A stretch of 64,000 bases of DNA. It comes from DATHTS01 sp965219305 (GTDB taxonomy: Bacteria; Acidobacteriota; Blastocatellia; Pyrinomonadales; Pyrinomonadaceae). The notes under the pieces are model-generated. The model searched no databases. It saw nothing but the letters and a program-made list of their open reading frames with translations, and was not told the origin of the DNA. Of this stretch, positions 51,936 to 61,242 are shown in pieces (within the stretch, counting starts at the first letter, position 1; every line of letters starts with the position of its first letter). The stretch is taken from assembly GCA_965219305.1 (NCBI GenBank), contig OZ244725.1:868001-932000 (forward strand). The letters are read 5' to 3'. A program made the translations under genes and the position numbers.

Positions 51936-54632
51936 ATGCAAAAGGCAACGCCGATGCTTCGGCAGTATTTGGAAATCAAAAAAAAATATCCCGGCACATT
52001 ACTCTTTTTCCGGCTCGGCGATTTTTACGAACTTTTCAACGACGACGCGAAAATCGGTTCACGCGAACTCGACATAACTTTAACGGCGCGGCATAAATCC
52101 GGCGATAATCCGATTCCGATGTGCGGCGTTCCGCATCACGCCGCGGCGGGATATATTTCAAAACTCGTCAAAAAAGGTTATCGCGTCGCCATCTGCGAAC
52201 AGACCGAAGATGCCGAACAAGGAAAACTCGTCAACCGCGAAGTCGTCCGTGTGATAACGCCCGGAACGGCAATTGACGAACAACTTTTAGAAAAGAAAGA
52301 ATCGGTCTTTCTCGCGTCGGTCGTCGGCGCGGGCGAAAATTTCGGCGTTGCTTATCTCGAACTTTCGACCGGAGAATTTTCCGCGACGCAGATTTCGGGG
52401 AAAAACGCTTTTCAAAAGATATGCGACGACATCGAAGCACATTCGCCGCGCGAATTATTGTTTCCCGAATCTTTGGAAAAATTGATCGAAAGTCATTTTT
52501 CAAACACCGTTTCGCAGAGAAATCTCGCCGAAGGAAACGTCATCGCTTTTAATCAAACACAAACCGTGCCGAAATTTACGACGGTTTTAACGGCATTGGA
52601 CGATTGGATTTACAACGCCGAAGACTGCGCTAAACTTTTGTGTCGCCAGTTCGGCACGAAAGAACTCGCCGGATTCGGGATTGATAATAAAATTCAGGCG
52701 ATTCGCGCCGCCGGTGCGTGTCTGCATTACGCGCACGAAACGCAGAAAAAATCCGCCGAACACATCGCCGACATAAATTATTTCGAAGCGAACGATTTTA
52801 TGATTCTCGATGCCGTAACGCTCGACAATCTCGAAATCGTCGAATCACGCGCGGGCAAAAAACGTTCGCTGCTCGGCGTGATTGACCAAACCGTAACGGG
52901 AATGGGCGCACGTCTGCTTCGTTCGTGGCTCTTGCGCCCTTCGATCAAACGCAGCGAAATCCAGACGCGCCTTTCCGCCGTTTCAGAATTGACCGATTCG
53001 ATGTTTCGGGACAAAATCCGTTTTCTTCTAAAAGAAGTCGCCGATCTCGAAAGACTCGTCGGCAGATTAAATCTCGGCGCGGCGACTCCGAGAGATTTGC
53101 TCGCGCTGCATCGTTCGATCTCGCAAACGCCGCGCATCAATGAGATTTTGTCCGACGCGGGCAGTCTTTTATTGCAGGTTTTGAGCGAAAATATCTTTGA
53201 ACTTCCCGAAATCCGCGAACTTATCGAAAATTCGATCAGCGAAGAACCGCCCGCGAATTTTAATGACGGCGGCGTTATCAAAGATAATTTTAACGACGAA
53301 CTCGACGAAATCCGCAGTATCAGCCGAAACGCGAAACAGACGATTGCGGCATTTGAAGCAGCCGAAAAACAGCGCACGAACATTGCGAATCTGAAGGTAA
53401 AATTCAACAACGTCTTCGGTTATTTCATCGAAATCTCGAAAGGCAACGTCAAATACGTTCCCGACAACTACGAACGCCGCCAAACTTTGACGAACGCCGA
53501 ACGATATACAACGCCGGAATTAAAAGAATGGGAAGCGAAAGTTCTCGGCGCGGAAGAACGTATAAAAGTTTTGGAAAACGAGATTTTCGGCGAAGTCCGC
53601 CGCGCCGTTCGTGAAGAAACGCGGAAGTTGCAATCAACCGCACGCGCATTGGCGACTTTGGATGCGCTTGCGTCTCTGGCGGAAATCGCGGCGCGGCAAA
53701 ATTACGTCGCGCCCGTTCTGCACGACGGCGACGAGATCGAAATAAAGGACGGCAGACATCCGATTGTCGAGGCGTTCACGAGCGAAGCGTTTATCCCGAA
53801 CGATTTGAAAATGAACAATTCGACCGACCGTATGCTGATTATCACGGGCGCGAATATGTCTGGAAAATCAACGGTGATGCGGCAGATCGCGCTGATTCAA
53901 ATTCTCGGTCAGATCGGTTCATTCGTTCCCGCGACTTCGGCGAAACTTCCCGTTTTGGACAGAATCTGGACGCGAGTCGGCGCGTCGGACGATCTCGCTT
54001 CGGGACGTTCAACGTTTATGGTCGAGATGACGGAAACCGCCGCGATTCTGCACAATTCAACGCCGAAAAGTTTGATTCTGTTAGACGAGATCGGGCGCGG
54101 AACTTCGACTTTCGACGGACTTTCAATCGCGTGGGCGGTCGCGGAATATCTTCACGATTCGCCGGAACATTCGGCGAAGACGCTGTTTGCGACGCATTAT
54201 CACGAATTGACCGAACTCGCCGAAAACCTCGCGGGCGCGAAAAACTACCGCATCAAAGCGGCGGAAAAAGACGGCGAAATTGTCTTTCTGCACAAACTCG
54301 AACGCGGCAAAGCGTCGAAATCCTACGGCATCGCCGTTGCGAAACTCGCCGGACTTCCCGCTCAAACAATTTTGCGGGCGCAAGCCGTTTTGGAAAAACT
54401 CGAACAATACGAACTCGCCGTTTTCAAGGATGCGGAAGTTTCAAAAAACGACGAAAATGCGCTCGATAAAGCAGTCGGACGCGCCGCGACGGGAAAAGCC
54501 GTTACGCAAGTTTCACTTTTTGCCGTTAATAACGAAAATGTTATTGACGAATTAAGAGAAATTAATGTAAATGAACTCGATGCAGGAAGTCTCAAATCAA
54601 TTTTGCTAAATTTACAGAGTAAAATCATCTGA
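51936..54632 (+). CDS. mutS: DNA mismatch repair protein MutS
   Basis: 898 aa from ATG 51936 (TTG 51921 rejected). Domain I carries TPMLRQYLEIKKKYPGTLLFFRLGDFYELF (split about 5-34) with the F-x-E mismatch motif (the E of FYELF). ABC ATPase: Walker A TGANMSGKSTVMRQIA (about 634-649), Walker B KSLILLDEIGRGTSTFDG (about 709-726), and H in THYHELT. Length and all domains are normal. It recognises mismatches and calls MutL, which is not in the window. It is divergent from wza across 245 bp. Confidence 0.97.
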   Translation: MQKATPMLRQYLEIKKKYPGTLLFFRLGDFYELFNDDAKIGSRELDITLTARHKSGDNPIPMCGVPHHAAAGYISKLVKKGYRVAICEQTEDAEQGKLVNREVVRVITPGTAIDEQLLEKKESVFLASVVGAGENFGVAYLELSTGEFSATQISGKNAFQKICDDIEAHSPRELLFPESLEKLIESHFSNTVSQRNLAEGNVIAFNQTQTVPKFTTVLTALDDWIYNAEDCAKLLCRQFGTKELAGFGIDNKIQAIRAAGACLHYAHETQKKSAEHIADINYFEANDFMILDAVTLDNLEIVESRAGKKRSLLGVIDQTVTGMGARLLRSWLLRPSIKRSEIQTRLSAVSELTDSMFRDKIRFLLKEVADLERLVGRLNLGAATPRDLLALHRSISQTPRINEILSDAGSLLLQVLSENIFELPEIRELIENSISEEPPANFNDGGVIKDNFNDELDEIRSISRNAKQTIAAFEAAEKQRTNIANLKVKFNNVFGYFIEISKGNVKYVPDNYERRQTLTNAERYTTPELKEWEAKVLGAEERIKVLENEIFGEVRRAVREETRKLQSTARALATLDALASLAEIAARQNYVAPVLHDGDEIEIKDGRHPIVEAFTSEAFIPNDLKMNNSTDRMLIITGANMSGKSTVMRQIALIQILGQIGSFVPATSAKLPVLDRIWTRVGASDDLASGRSTFMVEMTETAAILHNSTPKSLILLDEIGRGTSTFDGLSIAWAVAEYLHDSPEHSAKTLFATHYHELTELAENLAGAKNYRIKAAEKDGEIVFLHKLERGKASKSYGIAVAKLAGLPAQTILRAQAVLEKLEQYELAVFKDAEVSKNDENALDKAVGRAATGKAVTQVSLFAVNNENVIDELREINVNELDAGSLKSILLNLQSKII

Positions 54633-54717
54633 ATTTAACCTTTTACTTAAACTGCCGGGTAACCGACGATTAACAAATCACTTTAAGTTCTGTTACAATC
54701 GGATTTTCTTTTCTCAA

Positions 54718-55818
54718 ATGTCACAAAAACTTAACTTCGACAACTTAACAACCGCGCAAAAAATCGGACAGATGTTTATTATCAGTCTGCCGAAAGCCGA
54801 AATTGACGAGCAGACGCGCGAAATTCTCGAAATCGTCAAACCCGGCGGAATTTGTTTTTTCGCACGGAATATCAAAACCGCGCAGCAGACCAGAAATCTT
54901 TTGGACGAATGCCGCGAGATTCTCGATTTTGAACCGTTTTTAACGCTCGACCAGGAAGGCGGACTTGTTGACCGTCTGCGCCGCGTGATTACGCCGATGC
55001 CCGCGCCGAAAAATTTGAAGACAGCCGAGCAATTTGAAAAACTCGCCGCGATAACGGCGGAAGTTATACGAATTCTCGGTTTTAATATGAATTACGCGCC
55101 CGTCGTTGATGTGATTGACGAGGCGCGTTCGCAGTTTTCAAACGGACTTCACGCCCGCAATTTCGGTAATTCAAAGGAAGATGTCGTCAATTTTGCAATT
55201 CCGTATCTGAAAACACTGCGTTACGGCGGAATTCTCGGATGCTTGAAACATTTTCCCGGTTTGGGCGCAAGCAAAGTTGACTCGCACGATAAACTTCCCG
55301 TCATACGCCTGTCGCGTGAGCAATTGTTTGAAAACGATCTTTTTCCTTACATAGAATTCTTAAAACAAATCGAAGTTTTCGTCGTGATGATCGGTCACGC
55401 TGTTTACACGGCGTTTGAAAACGGCGCAGACGAGGGAGATATTTTGCCTGCGTCGCTTAATCCGAACATCATTGACGGACTTTTGCGCGGCGAATTGGGT
55501 TACGAAAATCTGGTCGTCACGGACGATCTGGAGATGAGCGCGATTGATAACAACTATAAAATGGGAAAAGCGGCGGTGATGGCGATCAAAGCCGGAAACG
55601 ATTGTGTTTCGTTCTGCTCGAATCCCGAAGCGTTGATGACGGCGCACGAAACGGTTACAAAAGCGGTCGAATCCGGCGAAATTTCAGAAGCGCGACTTGA
55701 TAAATCAATCGAACGTATTAAACGAGTCAAAAAACGTCTGCAAACGCCGTTTCCATTTGATGAATCAAAGATTGAAAATCTCTCCGGCGAAGTAAAACAA
55801 TTAAACGAATCGTGTTAA
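54718..55818 (+). CDS. Glycoside hydrolase family 3 protein, NagZ-like beta-N-acetylhexosaminidase
   Basis: 366 aa, single GH3 TIM barrel without C-terminal domain, as in NagZ. LTLDQEGGLVDRLR (about 79-92), the block LKHFPGLGASKVDSHDKLPV (about 178-197) and VVTDDLEMSAID (about 261-272) with the predicted nucleophile Asp are visible. The DSH dyad used as acid/base in NagZ is present, but the usual HG in KHFPGHG is LG here. NagZ removes GlcNAc from muropeptides in wall recycling; related enzymes act on other hexosaminides. No signal peptide, so cytoplasmic. Confidence 0.87.
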   Translation: MSQKLNFDNLTTAQKIGQMFIISLPKAEIDEQTREILEIVKPGGICFFARNIKTAQQTRNLLDECREILDFEPFLTLDQEGGLVDRLRRVITPMPAPKNLKTAEQFEKLAAITAEVIRILGFNMNYAPVVDVIDEARSQFSNGLHARNFGNSKEDVVNFAIPYLKTLRYGGILGCLKHFPGLGASKVDSHDKLPVIRLSREQLFENDLFPYIEFLKQIEVFVVMIGHAVYTAFENGADEGDILPASLNPNIIDGLLRGELGYENLVVTDDLEMSAIDNNYKMGKAAVMAIKAGNDCVSFCSNPEALMTAHETVTKAVESGEISEARLDKSIERIKRVKKRLQTPFPFDESKIENLSGEVKQLNESC

Positions 55819-56002
55819 ACTTTTTTTAACTGCTGTTTCTCTCAAATTTAATTTTACACGCGAATAAGTGAAAATTAATAAAAAAAATTAAAAATTTGCA
55901 AAGTGTTTAACTTTTTCGCCCGTTTTCGTCTCTCAGTCTGCTAAAAAAGAGATTTATAATCGTGAATTTTCATAAATATACAAATTTTTCGGAGGAAATA
56001 TC

Positions 56003-57595
56003 TTGAATAAAAAATTATTTATAACTGCAATTTTATTAAGCTTATTAGCTTTTTCATTCGCCTGCCGTGATCGTACGAGCGGCAAAGATTTTACGATGGG
56101 TCTTGTCGGTTCATTTTCGACGCTCGATCCGGTCGGTTCTTCAACAATTACGGCAAACGACGAACGACTGCGGACGCTGATGTTTAATTCGTTGGTTAAA
56201 AAAAATGATCAGTTCGACTATGAGGGCGACTTGGCAGACATATCTGACAGTCAAGACGGGACAGTAATTACTTTTAAGTTAAAAGACGGAATAAAATTTC
56301 ACGATGGAAAACCATTAACTTCGGCTGATGTGAAATATACATTTGACAAATTATTTGAATCGAAAGGCGCAAAAGGCTCGGCTTTCTACGATACAGTAAA
56401 CGGCGAAAAAAAGCCTCACATTCTCGCAATTGAAACGCCGGATGAAAAAACCATTAATCTAAAACTTTCGAGAGCATCGCTGAAAAGCCAGCTTCTCGCC
56501 AATCTCGTGCCAATCGGAATTATTCCCAACGGCAGCGAAGTCGGCACACAAGCAAGCAACACTAGACCGCCGATCGGAACCGGACCTTATAAATTTGTTT
56601 CATTTGATCCGGTGCAAAACATTTTAAAAGTCGAAGCATTTCCAGATTATTGGGAAGGTGCGCCGAAAATCCCGACAATTACTGTCAAAGCGATTGCCGA
56701 TGCAAACTCGATGTTAGCCGAACTCAAATCCCAAATAATTGACCTTGCTCCCGGCGCATCGGATATTGCCCCGGACGCATTAAATAGCTTAGAACAAGAC
56801 CCGAATTTAAAAGTGCTGAAATTTGACGGTTCGAATGTGCAATATATCGGGTTTAATACAGAAACCGAGCCATTAAATAATGTCAAAGTTCGTCAGGCAA
56901 TTTCCTACGCTATTAACCGCGAGAAAATTATAAGTGATTTATTGTTAAACCAGGCAAAAATTGCTCATTCGATTCTTCCTCCTGAATCTTGGGCTTATAA
57001 TGAAGGAACAAAATATAACTTTGACCCTGAAAAAGCCAAACAATTGTTGGACGAAGCCGGATTTAAGGATAAGGATGGCGACGGAATGCGGGAAATGCCG
57101 AAAATAACTTTCAAAATTTCTCAGGGAACAACAAGTCAATATGCAACATTGATGCAAAGCCAATTGGCGGAAATTGGAATTCCGGTTCAACTTGAATCTC
57201 TCGAGTTCAAAACTATGCTCGATCAAGTTAAAAAAGGACAATATCAGATGAGTACGGGTCGCTGGGTCGGGGGAAATCAAGACCCGCTTTTTCTAAGAGA
57301 TCTTTTTACTACTTCGCAAATACCAACCAATGAAGGCGGCGGTTTTAATCGTGGTCGTTACAGCAATAAGCAAGTGGATGAATTATTAAATGACGCTTAT
57401 AACGAAATAGATCGGGCGAAAGCCAAAGAATATTATTTTAAGGCGCAGGAGATCATCAGCAACGAAGTTCCGATGCTGCCGTTATGGTATTCGGCAAATA
57501 TGGTTGTGGCAAATAAACGTGTAAAAGATATCAAAATCAATGCCAGCGGTGATTGGGGATTCGTTAAAAATCTTACGGTTTCTGCCAGTGAATAG
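56003..57595 (+). CDS. Oligopeptide/dipeptide-type ABC transporter substrate-binding lipoprotein
   Basis: 530 aa starting at TTG 56003, chosen because GGAGG lies six bases before it and the resulting N-terminus is a perfect lipoprotein signal (MNKKLFITAILLSLLAFSFAC). SBP_bac_5 family: STLDPVGSSTITANDERLRTL, the block DGIKFHDGKPLTSADVKYTF (about 94-113), and PLNNVKVRQAISYAINREKI (split about 290-309). No permease or ATPase genes are nearby, so it is an orphan binding protein whose partners lie elsewhere. The ligand (peptide, nickel or another solute) cannot be told. Confidence 0.9.
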   Translation: MNKKLFITAILLSLLAFSFACRDRTSGKDFTMGLVGSFSTLDPVGSSTITANDERLRTLMFNSLVKKNDQFDYEGDLADISDSQDGTVITFKLKDGIKFHDGKPLTSADVKYTFDKLFESKGAKGSAFYDTVNGEKKPHILAIETPDEKTINLKLSRASLKSQLLANLVPIGIIPNGSEVGTQASNTRPPIGTGPYKFVSFDPVQNILKVEAFPDYWEGAPKIPTITVKAIADANSMLAELKSQIIDLAPGASDIAPDALNSLEQDPNLKVLKFDGSNVQYIGFNTETEPLNNVKVRQAISYAINREKIISDLLLNQAKIAHSILPPESWAYNEGTKYNFDPEKAKQLLDEAGFKDKDGDGMREMPKITFKISQGTTSQYATLMQSQLAEIGIPVQLESLEFKTMLDQVKKGQYQMSTGRWVGGNQDPLFLRDLFTTSQIPTNEGGGFNRGRYSNKQVDELLNDAYNEIDRAKAKEYYFKAQEIISNEVPMLPLWYSANMVVANKRVKDIKINASGDWGFVKNLTVSASE

Positions 57596-57675
57596 ATAAT
57601 TTTGATTTTTGCATTTTATATTCAAACTTAACTTGACAAAATTGTTTGAGTCGGTAGAATAAAAATTTGCGACGA

Positions 57676-57750
57676 GCGGGAATAGCTCAGTGGTAGAGCG
57701 CAACCTTGCCAAGGTTGAAGTCGCGAGTTCGAATCTCGTTTCCCGCTCCA
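57676..57750 (+). tRNA. tRNA-Gly (GCC)
   Basis: Acceptor stem GCGGGAA (57676-57682) pairs with TTCCCGC (57740-57746). D-arm AGCTCAGTGGTAGAGC, anticodon loop TTGCCAA with anticodon GCC, T-arm GAGTTCGAATCTC, discriminator T and encoded CCA (57748-57750). Confidence 0.98.
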
Positions 57751-57765
57751 AATCTTTGAATGTAA

Positions 57766-57821
57766 AAGGCTGAATGATGAATGATGAATAAAGATTATGT
57801 CATCATTTATCATTCAGCCTT
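57766..57821. repeat. Long hairpin between two tRNA genes
   Basis: 22-bp arms (57766-57787 and 57800-57821) are inverted copies with one G-U mismatch and a 12-nt loop. No T-tract follows on either strand, so a terminator role is doubtful. The arm contains the internal direct repeat GAATGATGAATGATG. It may be a dispersed palindromic repeat or a processing element within the tRNA transcript. Confidence 0.65.
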
Positions 57822-57836
57822 CCTACTTTATTTTGA

Positions 57837-57911
57837 GGCGGCGTAGCCAAGTGGTAAGGCAGAGCTCTGCAAAAGCTTTATTCATCGGTTCAATTCCGAT
57901 CGCCGCCTCCA
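57837..57911 (+). tRNA. tRNA-Cys (GCA)
   Basis: Acceptor stem GGCGGCG (57837-57843) pairs with CGCCGCC (57901-57907). Anticodon loop CTGCAAA with anticodon GCA, T-arm TCGGTTCAATTCCGA, discriminator T and encoded CCA (57909-57911). Confidence 0.97.
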
Positions 57912-58342
57912 ACTTACCTGTTTTTTTATAAAATAATTCAAAATGTTTTTACTGGTTATTAGTATATTGAAGTAAATCAGTTATAAAATTAATGACCGGA
58001 TTTCCATAATTTTCTTTATTTCAGCAATTTTCAGAAAAAGTTACTCTTGTTAATTATTAATATTGAAAATCACTGCCTATAAAAATAAAAAATTTATTCC
58101 TCAAAAAAATTCGTTTTGTTGATTTAGGTTTCTCTATTTAACCTATTAATACAGACGATTAAGATATGCTGATCTATCTATATCGTATTTAGGAGGGAAA
58201 GTAATTAAAAACGATTTTTCCAAATTTTAATATCAAATATTCTTCGTCACTGTAATAGTAAGAAAAGTTTAGGATTTAATGTTATTACTATTTGAAGCGG
58301 TTAGGTTAGATTAATCCGATTGAGTTAAATATACATAACTAA
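57912..58342. other. AT-rich gap after tRNA-Cys, no gene seen
   Basis: 431 bp of very AT-rich sequence. A GGAGGG-like string occurs near 58190, but no ATG, GTG or TTG frame of meaningful length follows it. It ends at the terminator of the gene on the other strand. I see no RNA gene or repeat here. Confidence 0.5.
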
Positions 58343-58387
58343 AAAAAGTGATAAAATCGTGAAATTAAAACACGATTTTATCACTTT
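58343..58387 (-). terminator. Strong terminator after the P-domain gene
   Basis: A perfect 18-bp stem (58343-58360 with 58370-58387) with a 9-nt loop. On the minus strand it runs into six T. It lies 52 bp past the stop codon at 58440. Confidence 0.88.
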
Positions 58388-58439
58388 TAAGTTTTAATCT
58401 TCTGAACGATTGATAATTAGCTAATCGTCCAAATAAGAT

Positions 58440-60140
58440 TTACTGAACACCAAAAGCGGCAACCGGAATATTTACATTACCGGCACTTCCCCATCCTTGA
58501 ACGATTGTTCCGTTATTAGAACTGCGACGAACCATAAATTGTCTGGTGCCTGGACGATAAATAGCAATATCGTCTTTTCCGTCTCCGTCATAATCACCGC
58601 CTCTTAATGGAATATCACGAACGGTACTTATACCGGGAGTTCCAAATTGCAGACCGATTGTCGAATCGTTAGCCAGCAAAATATACCAGGTTCCGTTCGG
58701 TGTAGGATCAGCTGCTGTATCTTGGAATCCACGCCAAACTGCGAAATCATCTTTACCATCGCCGTCATAATCACCGCCCGGTAAAATAAAATCGGTATTA
58801 TAACTACCCCAATTTCTGGCTTTTGTTACCGTTCCGCTGGTTGTTCCAACATAAAAGGTAATCAAGCCGTATGTAGGTGCAGCCGCAGAACTGATTCGTG
58901 CAACAGTCGGATCGTCTTTTCCATCACCGTCATAATCTGCTCCGCCCAAGGGAATGTCGGTGTTAAATGCACCATATGTAAACGCCGTTAAAGTGTTAGA
59001 TCCGCTATTAAGGATATACCAAACATAATTAGTATTAGGACCACCTGAACGAACTACGGTAAAATCGAAAACACCATCGCCGTTGTAATCACCTTCCGCA
59101 CCGATATAATCAGTCTGGAAACTACCCCAAGCCTGGAATTTTTGCGCGCCGACGTTGGGTCTCGCGTTTTGAAGTGCAAGATAACTGTTTGCGGCAGCTC
59201 CGCCTGTATTGTCACGATATACAACAAAATCCGGTCGAACGTCTCCGAGATAATTACCGACATTCGGAATAGAATCAGTTGAAGATAATCCCCAAGGAAT
59301 ATCCATTATGTTACTGGTTGCGGTCGTCGGATTGTCATTTTGTGCAATAATCCATCTGACTTGTTGTCCGGTTGTTTGACCTGCCGGATATGCAATGACG
59401 GCAAAATCAGCCAAACCGTTTCCGAAGAAATCGAAGGGCGATGGTGCCGGTCCTGTCGGTACGCCTGCGGTCGTTATTTCTAAATTAGCGGCTGAAACTG
59501 CACCAGTATCTACATTTGCATTATCAGTTATACGCAGAGTCCAAGTTCCATTCGGACTGACACCATTAAAAGCAGTATTAAGGCTGGTTTCCGGTGAAAA
59601 ATTAGCCGCAGCCTGAGGACCTGCCTGAGTTGTTCTGTAATTTCCTGCCGGAATTACATAATTGGTGTCTCCGGCAGCTGATGCCGCCCACCAATTTGTG
59701 TTCGATGCTTGATCATCAAAATTATAGACACCGCCTAAATTCGATGAATCTCCACAAGCTGTGTCAACTCTGCCGGTGCGTGAATAAAGAATATGTGATG
59801 TTCCGTTAGGAGCAATCAAAGTTGCTGTAATATCACCAACCCAAGTATGAGTGATATTCATATTGACGTTCACATCATTGACAGTTCCGGTTAAACCGCT
59901 GACATTAAATGAAATGTTGAGCGGCGCACCAGGGCTATCACATACAGTTGCTGTCGTTCCGTCAGGAATAGCTCCCGTTCCTGTTCCCGGAAATGTTGCC
60001 GCCGGGGCTTCTGTTTTGTCACTTGCTTCTACTTTCGTGTTAAATTGCGTTCCGCCCCACATTACCGTGACTACTAATGCGAGTATTGCAACTGCATATA
60101 ACGAAGAACGCAAAGACTTTATTCTATTAGTCCAAGACAT
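58440..60140 (-). CDS. Secreted P-domain protein with FG-GAP/VCBS repeats
   Basis: 566 aa. Signal/anchor helix about 13-30 (SLYAVAILALVVTVMWGG). Residues about 50-230 form a proprotein-convertase P-domain (NISFNVSGLTGTVNDVNVNM split, THTWVGDITATLIAPNG, then GTWTLRITDNANVDTG). The rest (about 238-566) holds six to seven repeats with calcium-loop cores such as YDGDGKDDPTVAR, YDGDGKDDFAVWRG and YDGDGKDDIAIYRPGTR, expected to build a beta-propeller. The P-domain here lacks a protease partner in the same chain. AGGAGG precedes the ATG. Probably an exported surface protein. Confidence 0.85.
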   Translation of the reverse strand: MSWTNRIKSLRSSLYAVAILALVVTVMWGGTQFNTKVEASDKTEAPAATFPGTGTGAIPDGTTATVCDSPGAPLNISFNVSGLTGTVNDVNVNMNITHTWVGDITATLIAPNGTSHILYSRTGRVDTACGDSSNLGGVYNFDDQASNTNWWAASAAGDTNYVIPAGNYRTTQAGPQAAANFSPETSLNTAFNGVSPNGTWTLRITDNANVDTGAVSAANLEITTAGVPTGPAPSPFDFFGNGLADFAVIAYPAGQTTGQQVRWIIAQNDNPTTATSNIMDIPWGLSSTDSIPNVGNYLGDVRPDFVVYRDNTGGAAANSYLALQNARPNVGAQKFQAWGSFQTDYIGAEGDYNGDGVFDFTVVRSGGPNTNYVWYILNSGSNTLTAFTYGAFNTDIPLGGADYDGDGKDDPTVARISSAAAPTYGLITFYVGTTSGTVTKARNWGSYNTDFILPGGDYDGDGKDDFAVWRGFQDTAADPTPNGTWYILLANDSTIGLQFGTPGISTVRDIPLRGGDYDGDGKDDIAIYRPGTRQFMVRRSSNNGTIVQGWGSAGNVNIPVAAFGVQ

Positions 60141-60348
60141 AAATTAAATCCTCCTCTTGATTTTAATTGTTTATTTAAATTGATTCGGTTGATAGTATCG
60201 AACGATTCTCAATTACTTTCAATTTCCGAAATACTGTTTTATTTGAAAAACTATTTAAAGACTACTAATTAAAGAGGTTGGTTGTCAAATGTTTAAAAGA
60301 TAAGAATTGTTTGTTAATCTCTGAAAGTAATTATCGGGCTATAAAAAA

Positions 60349-61236
60349 ATGACTAATCACGCGGTTTTACTATTATTTATTGACGGTTTGGGAATCGGAG
60401 AAATTAACGGGAAAAATCCATTTTCTGTTCTAAAAAATTTATTTCCATTGGCACATTTTAGAAATATTTCAAGCGAAATTATTTTCAGAGGGATTTTAAA
60501 ACCGACCGATCCGCGTCTTGGCATCGAAGGTCGTCCGCAAAGCGCGTCGGGACAGACGACAATTTTGACGGGAATAAACGCACCGAAGTTTTTGGGAAAT
60601 CATAAACAAGGCTTTCCCAACCAAAAGTTGCGCGATATTCTAACCGAACATTCGATTTTTTTACAATTGAAAAATAAAAACATTACGCCGAATATTTTTG
60701 CAAACGCATATCAACCGAAATTTTTCACGGAAAAACCTCGCTGGAAATCAGCAACGACGGTCGCTGTCGAAGCCGCTGAAATGCAATTTCGACGACTTCC
60801 CGATTTAATGGGACGAAAAGCTTTGTATCACGATTTTACGAACAAAATTTTAATCGAAAACGGTTTCGGTATTCCCGAATTTTCAGTTTCCGAAGCGGCA
60901 AAAATTCTGGCTGAATTAACTTCCGAACATCGTTTTACGCTTTATGAACATTTCATCACCGACAAAATCGGACATAAACAGGACTTCGTTTGGGCGGGCG
61001 AACATCTGCCGAAGTTGGCTGAATTCGTGCGCGAAGTTTTAAGCCGCGTTGATTTAAAAACAACAACTGTCATCTTGACAAGCGACCACGGAAACATCGA
61101 AGATTTGTCCGTTCGACAACATACTTTAAACGATGTTCCGACTGTTATTTGGGGAAGAAATAGTGTAGAAACCGCCGAACGAATTAACGATTTAACTGAT
61201 ATAACGCCCGCAATCGTCGGACTTTTGCAGAATTAA
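60349..61236 (+). CDS. Alkaline-phosphatase-superfamily metalloenzyme (phosphoglycerate mutase-like)
   Basis: 295 aa. N-terminal LLLFIDGLGIGEINGKNPFS (about 7-26) carries the metal-binding Asp; SASGQTTILTGINAP (about 64-78) has the nucleophile-type Ser/Thr block; YEHFITDKIGHKQD (about 202-215) and TSDHGNIEDLSVRQHT (about 244-259) supply Asp/His ligands. The pattern fits the superfamily of cofactor-independent phosphoglycerate mutase and related phosphatases, but it is shorter (295 versus about 510 aa), so it is a distinct subfamily and the substrate is unknown. 6 bp before the MFS transporter, so the two are probably one operon. Confidence 0.78.
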   Translation: MTNHAVLLLFIDGLGIGEINGKNPFSVLKNLFPLAHFRNISSEIIFRGILKPTDPRLGIEGRPQSASGQTTILTGINAPKFLGNHKQGFPNQKLRDILTEHSIFLQLKNKNITPNIFANAYQPKFFTEKPRWKSATTVAVEAAEMQFRRLPDLMGRKALYHDFTNKILIENGFGIPEFSVSEAAKILAELTSEHRFTLYEHFITDKIGHKQDFVWAGEHLPKLAEFVREVLSRVDLKTTTVILTSDHGNIEDLSVRQHTLNDVPTVIWGRNSVETAERINDLTDITPAIVGLLQN

Positions 61237-61242
61237 AAGAAT

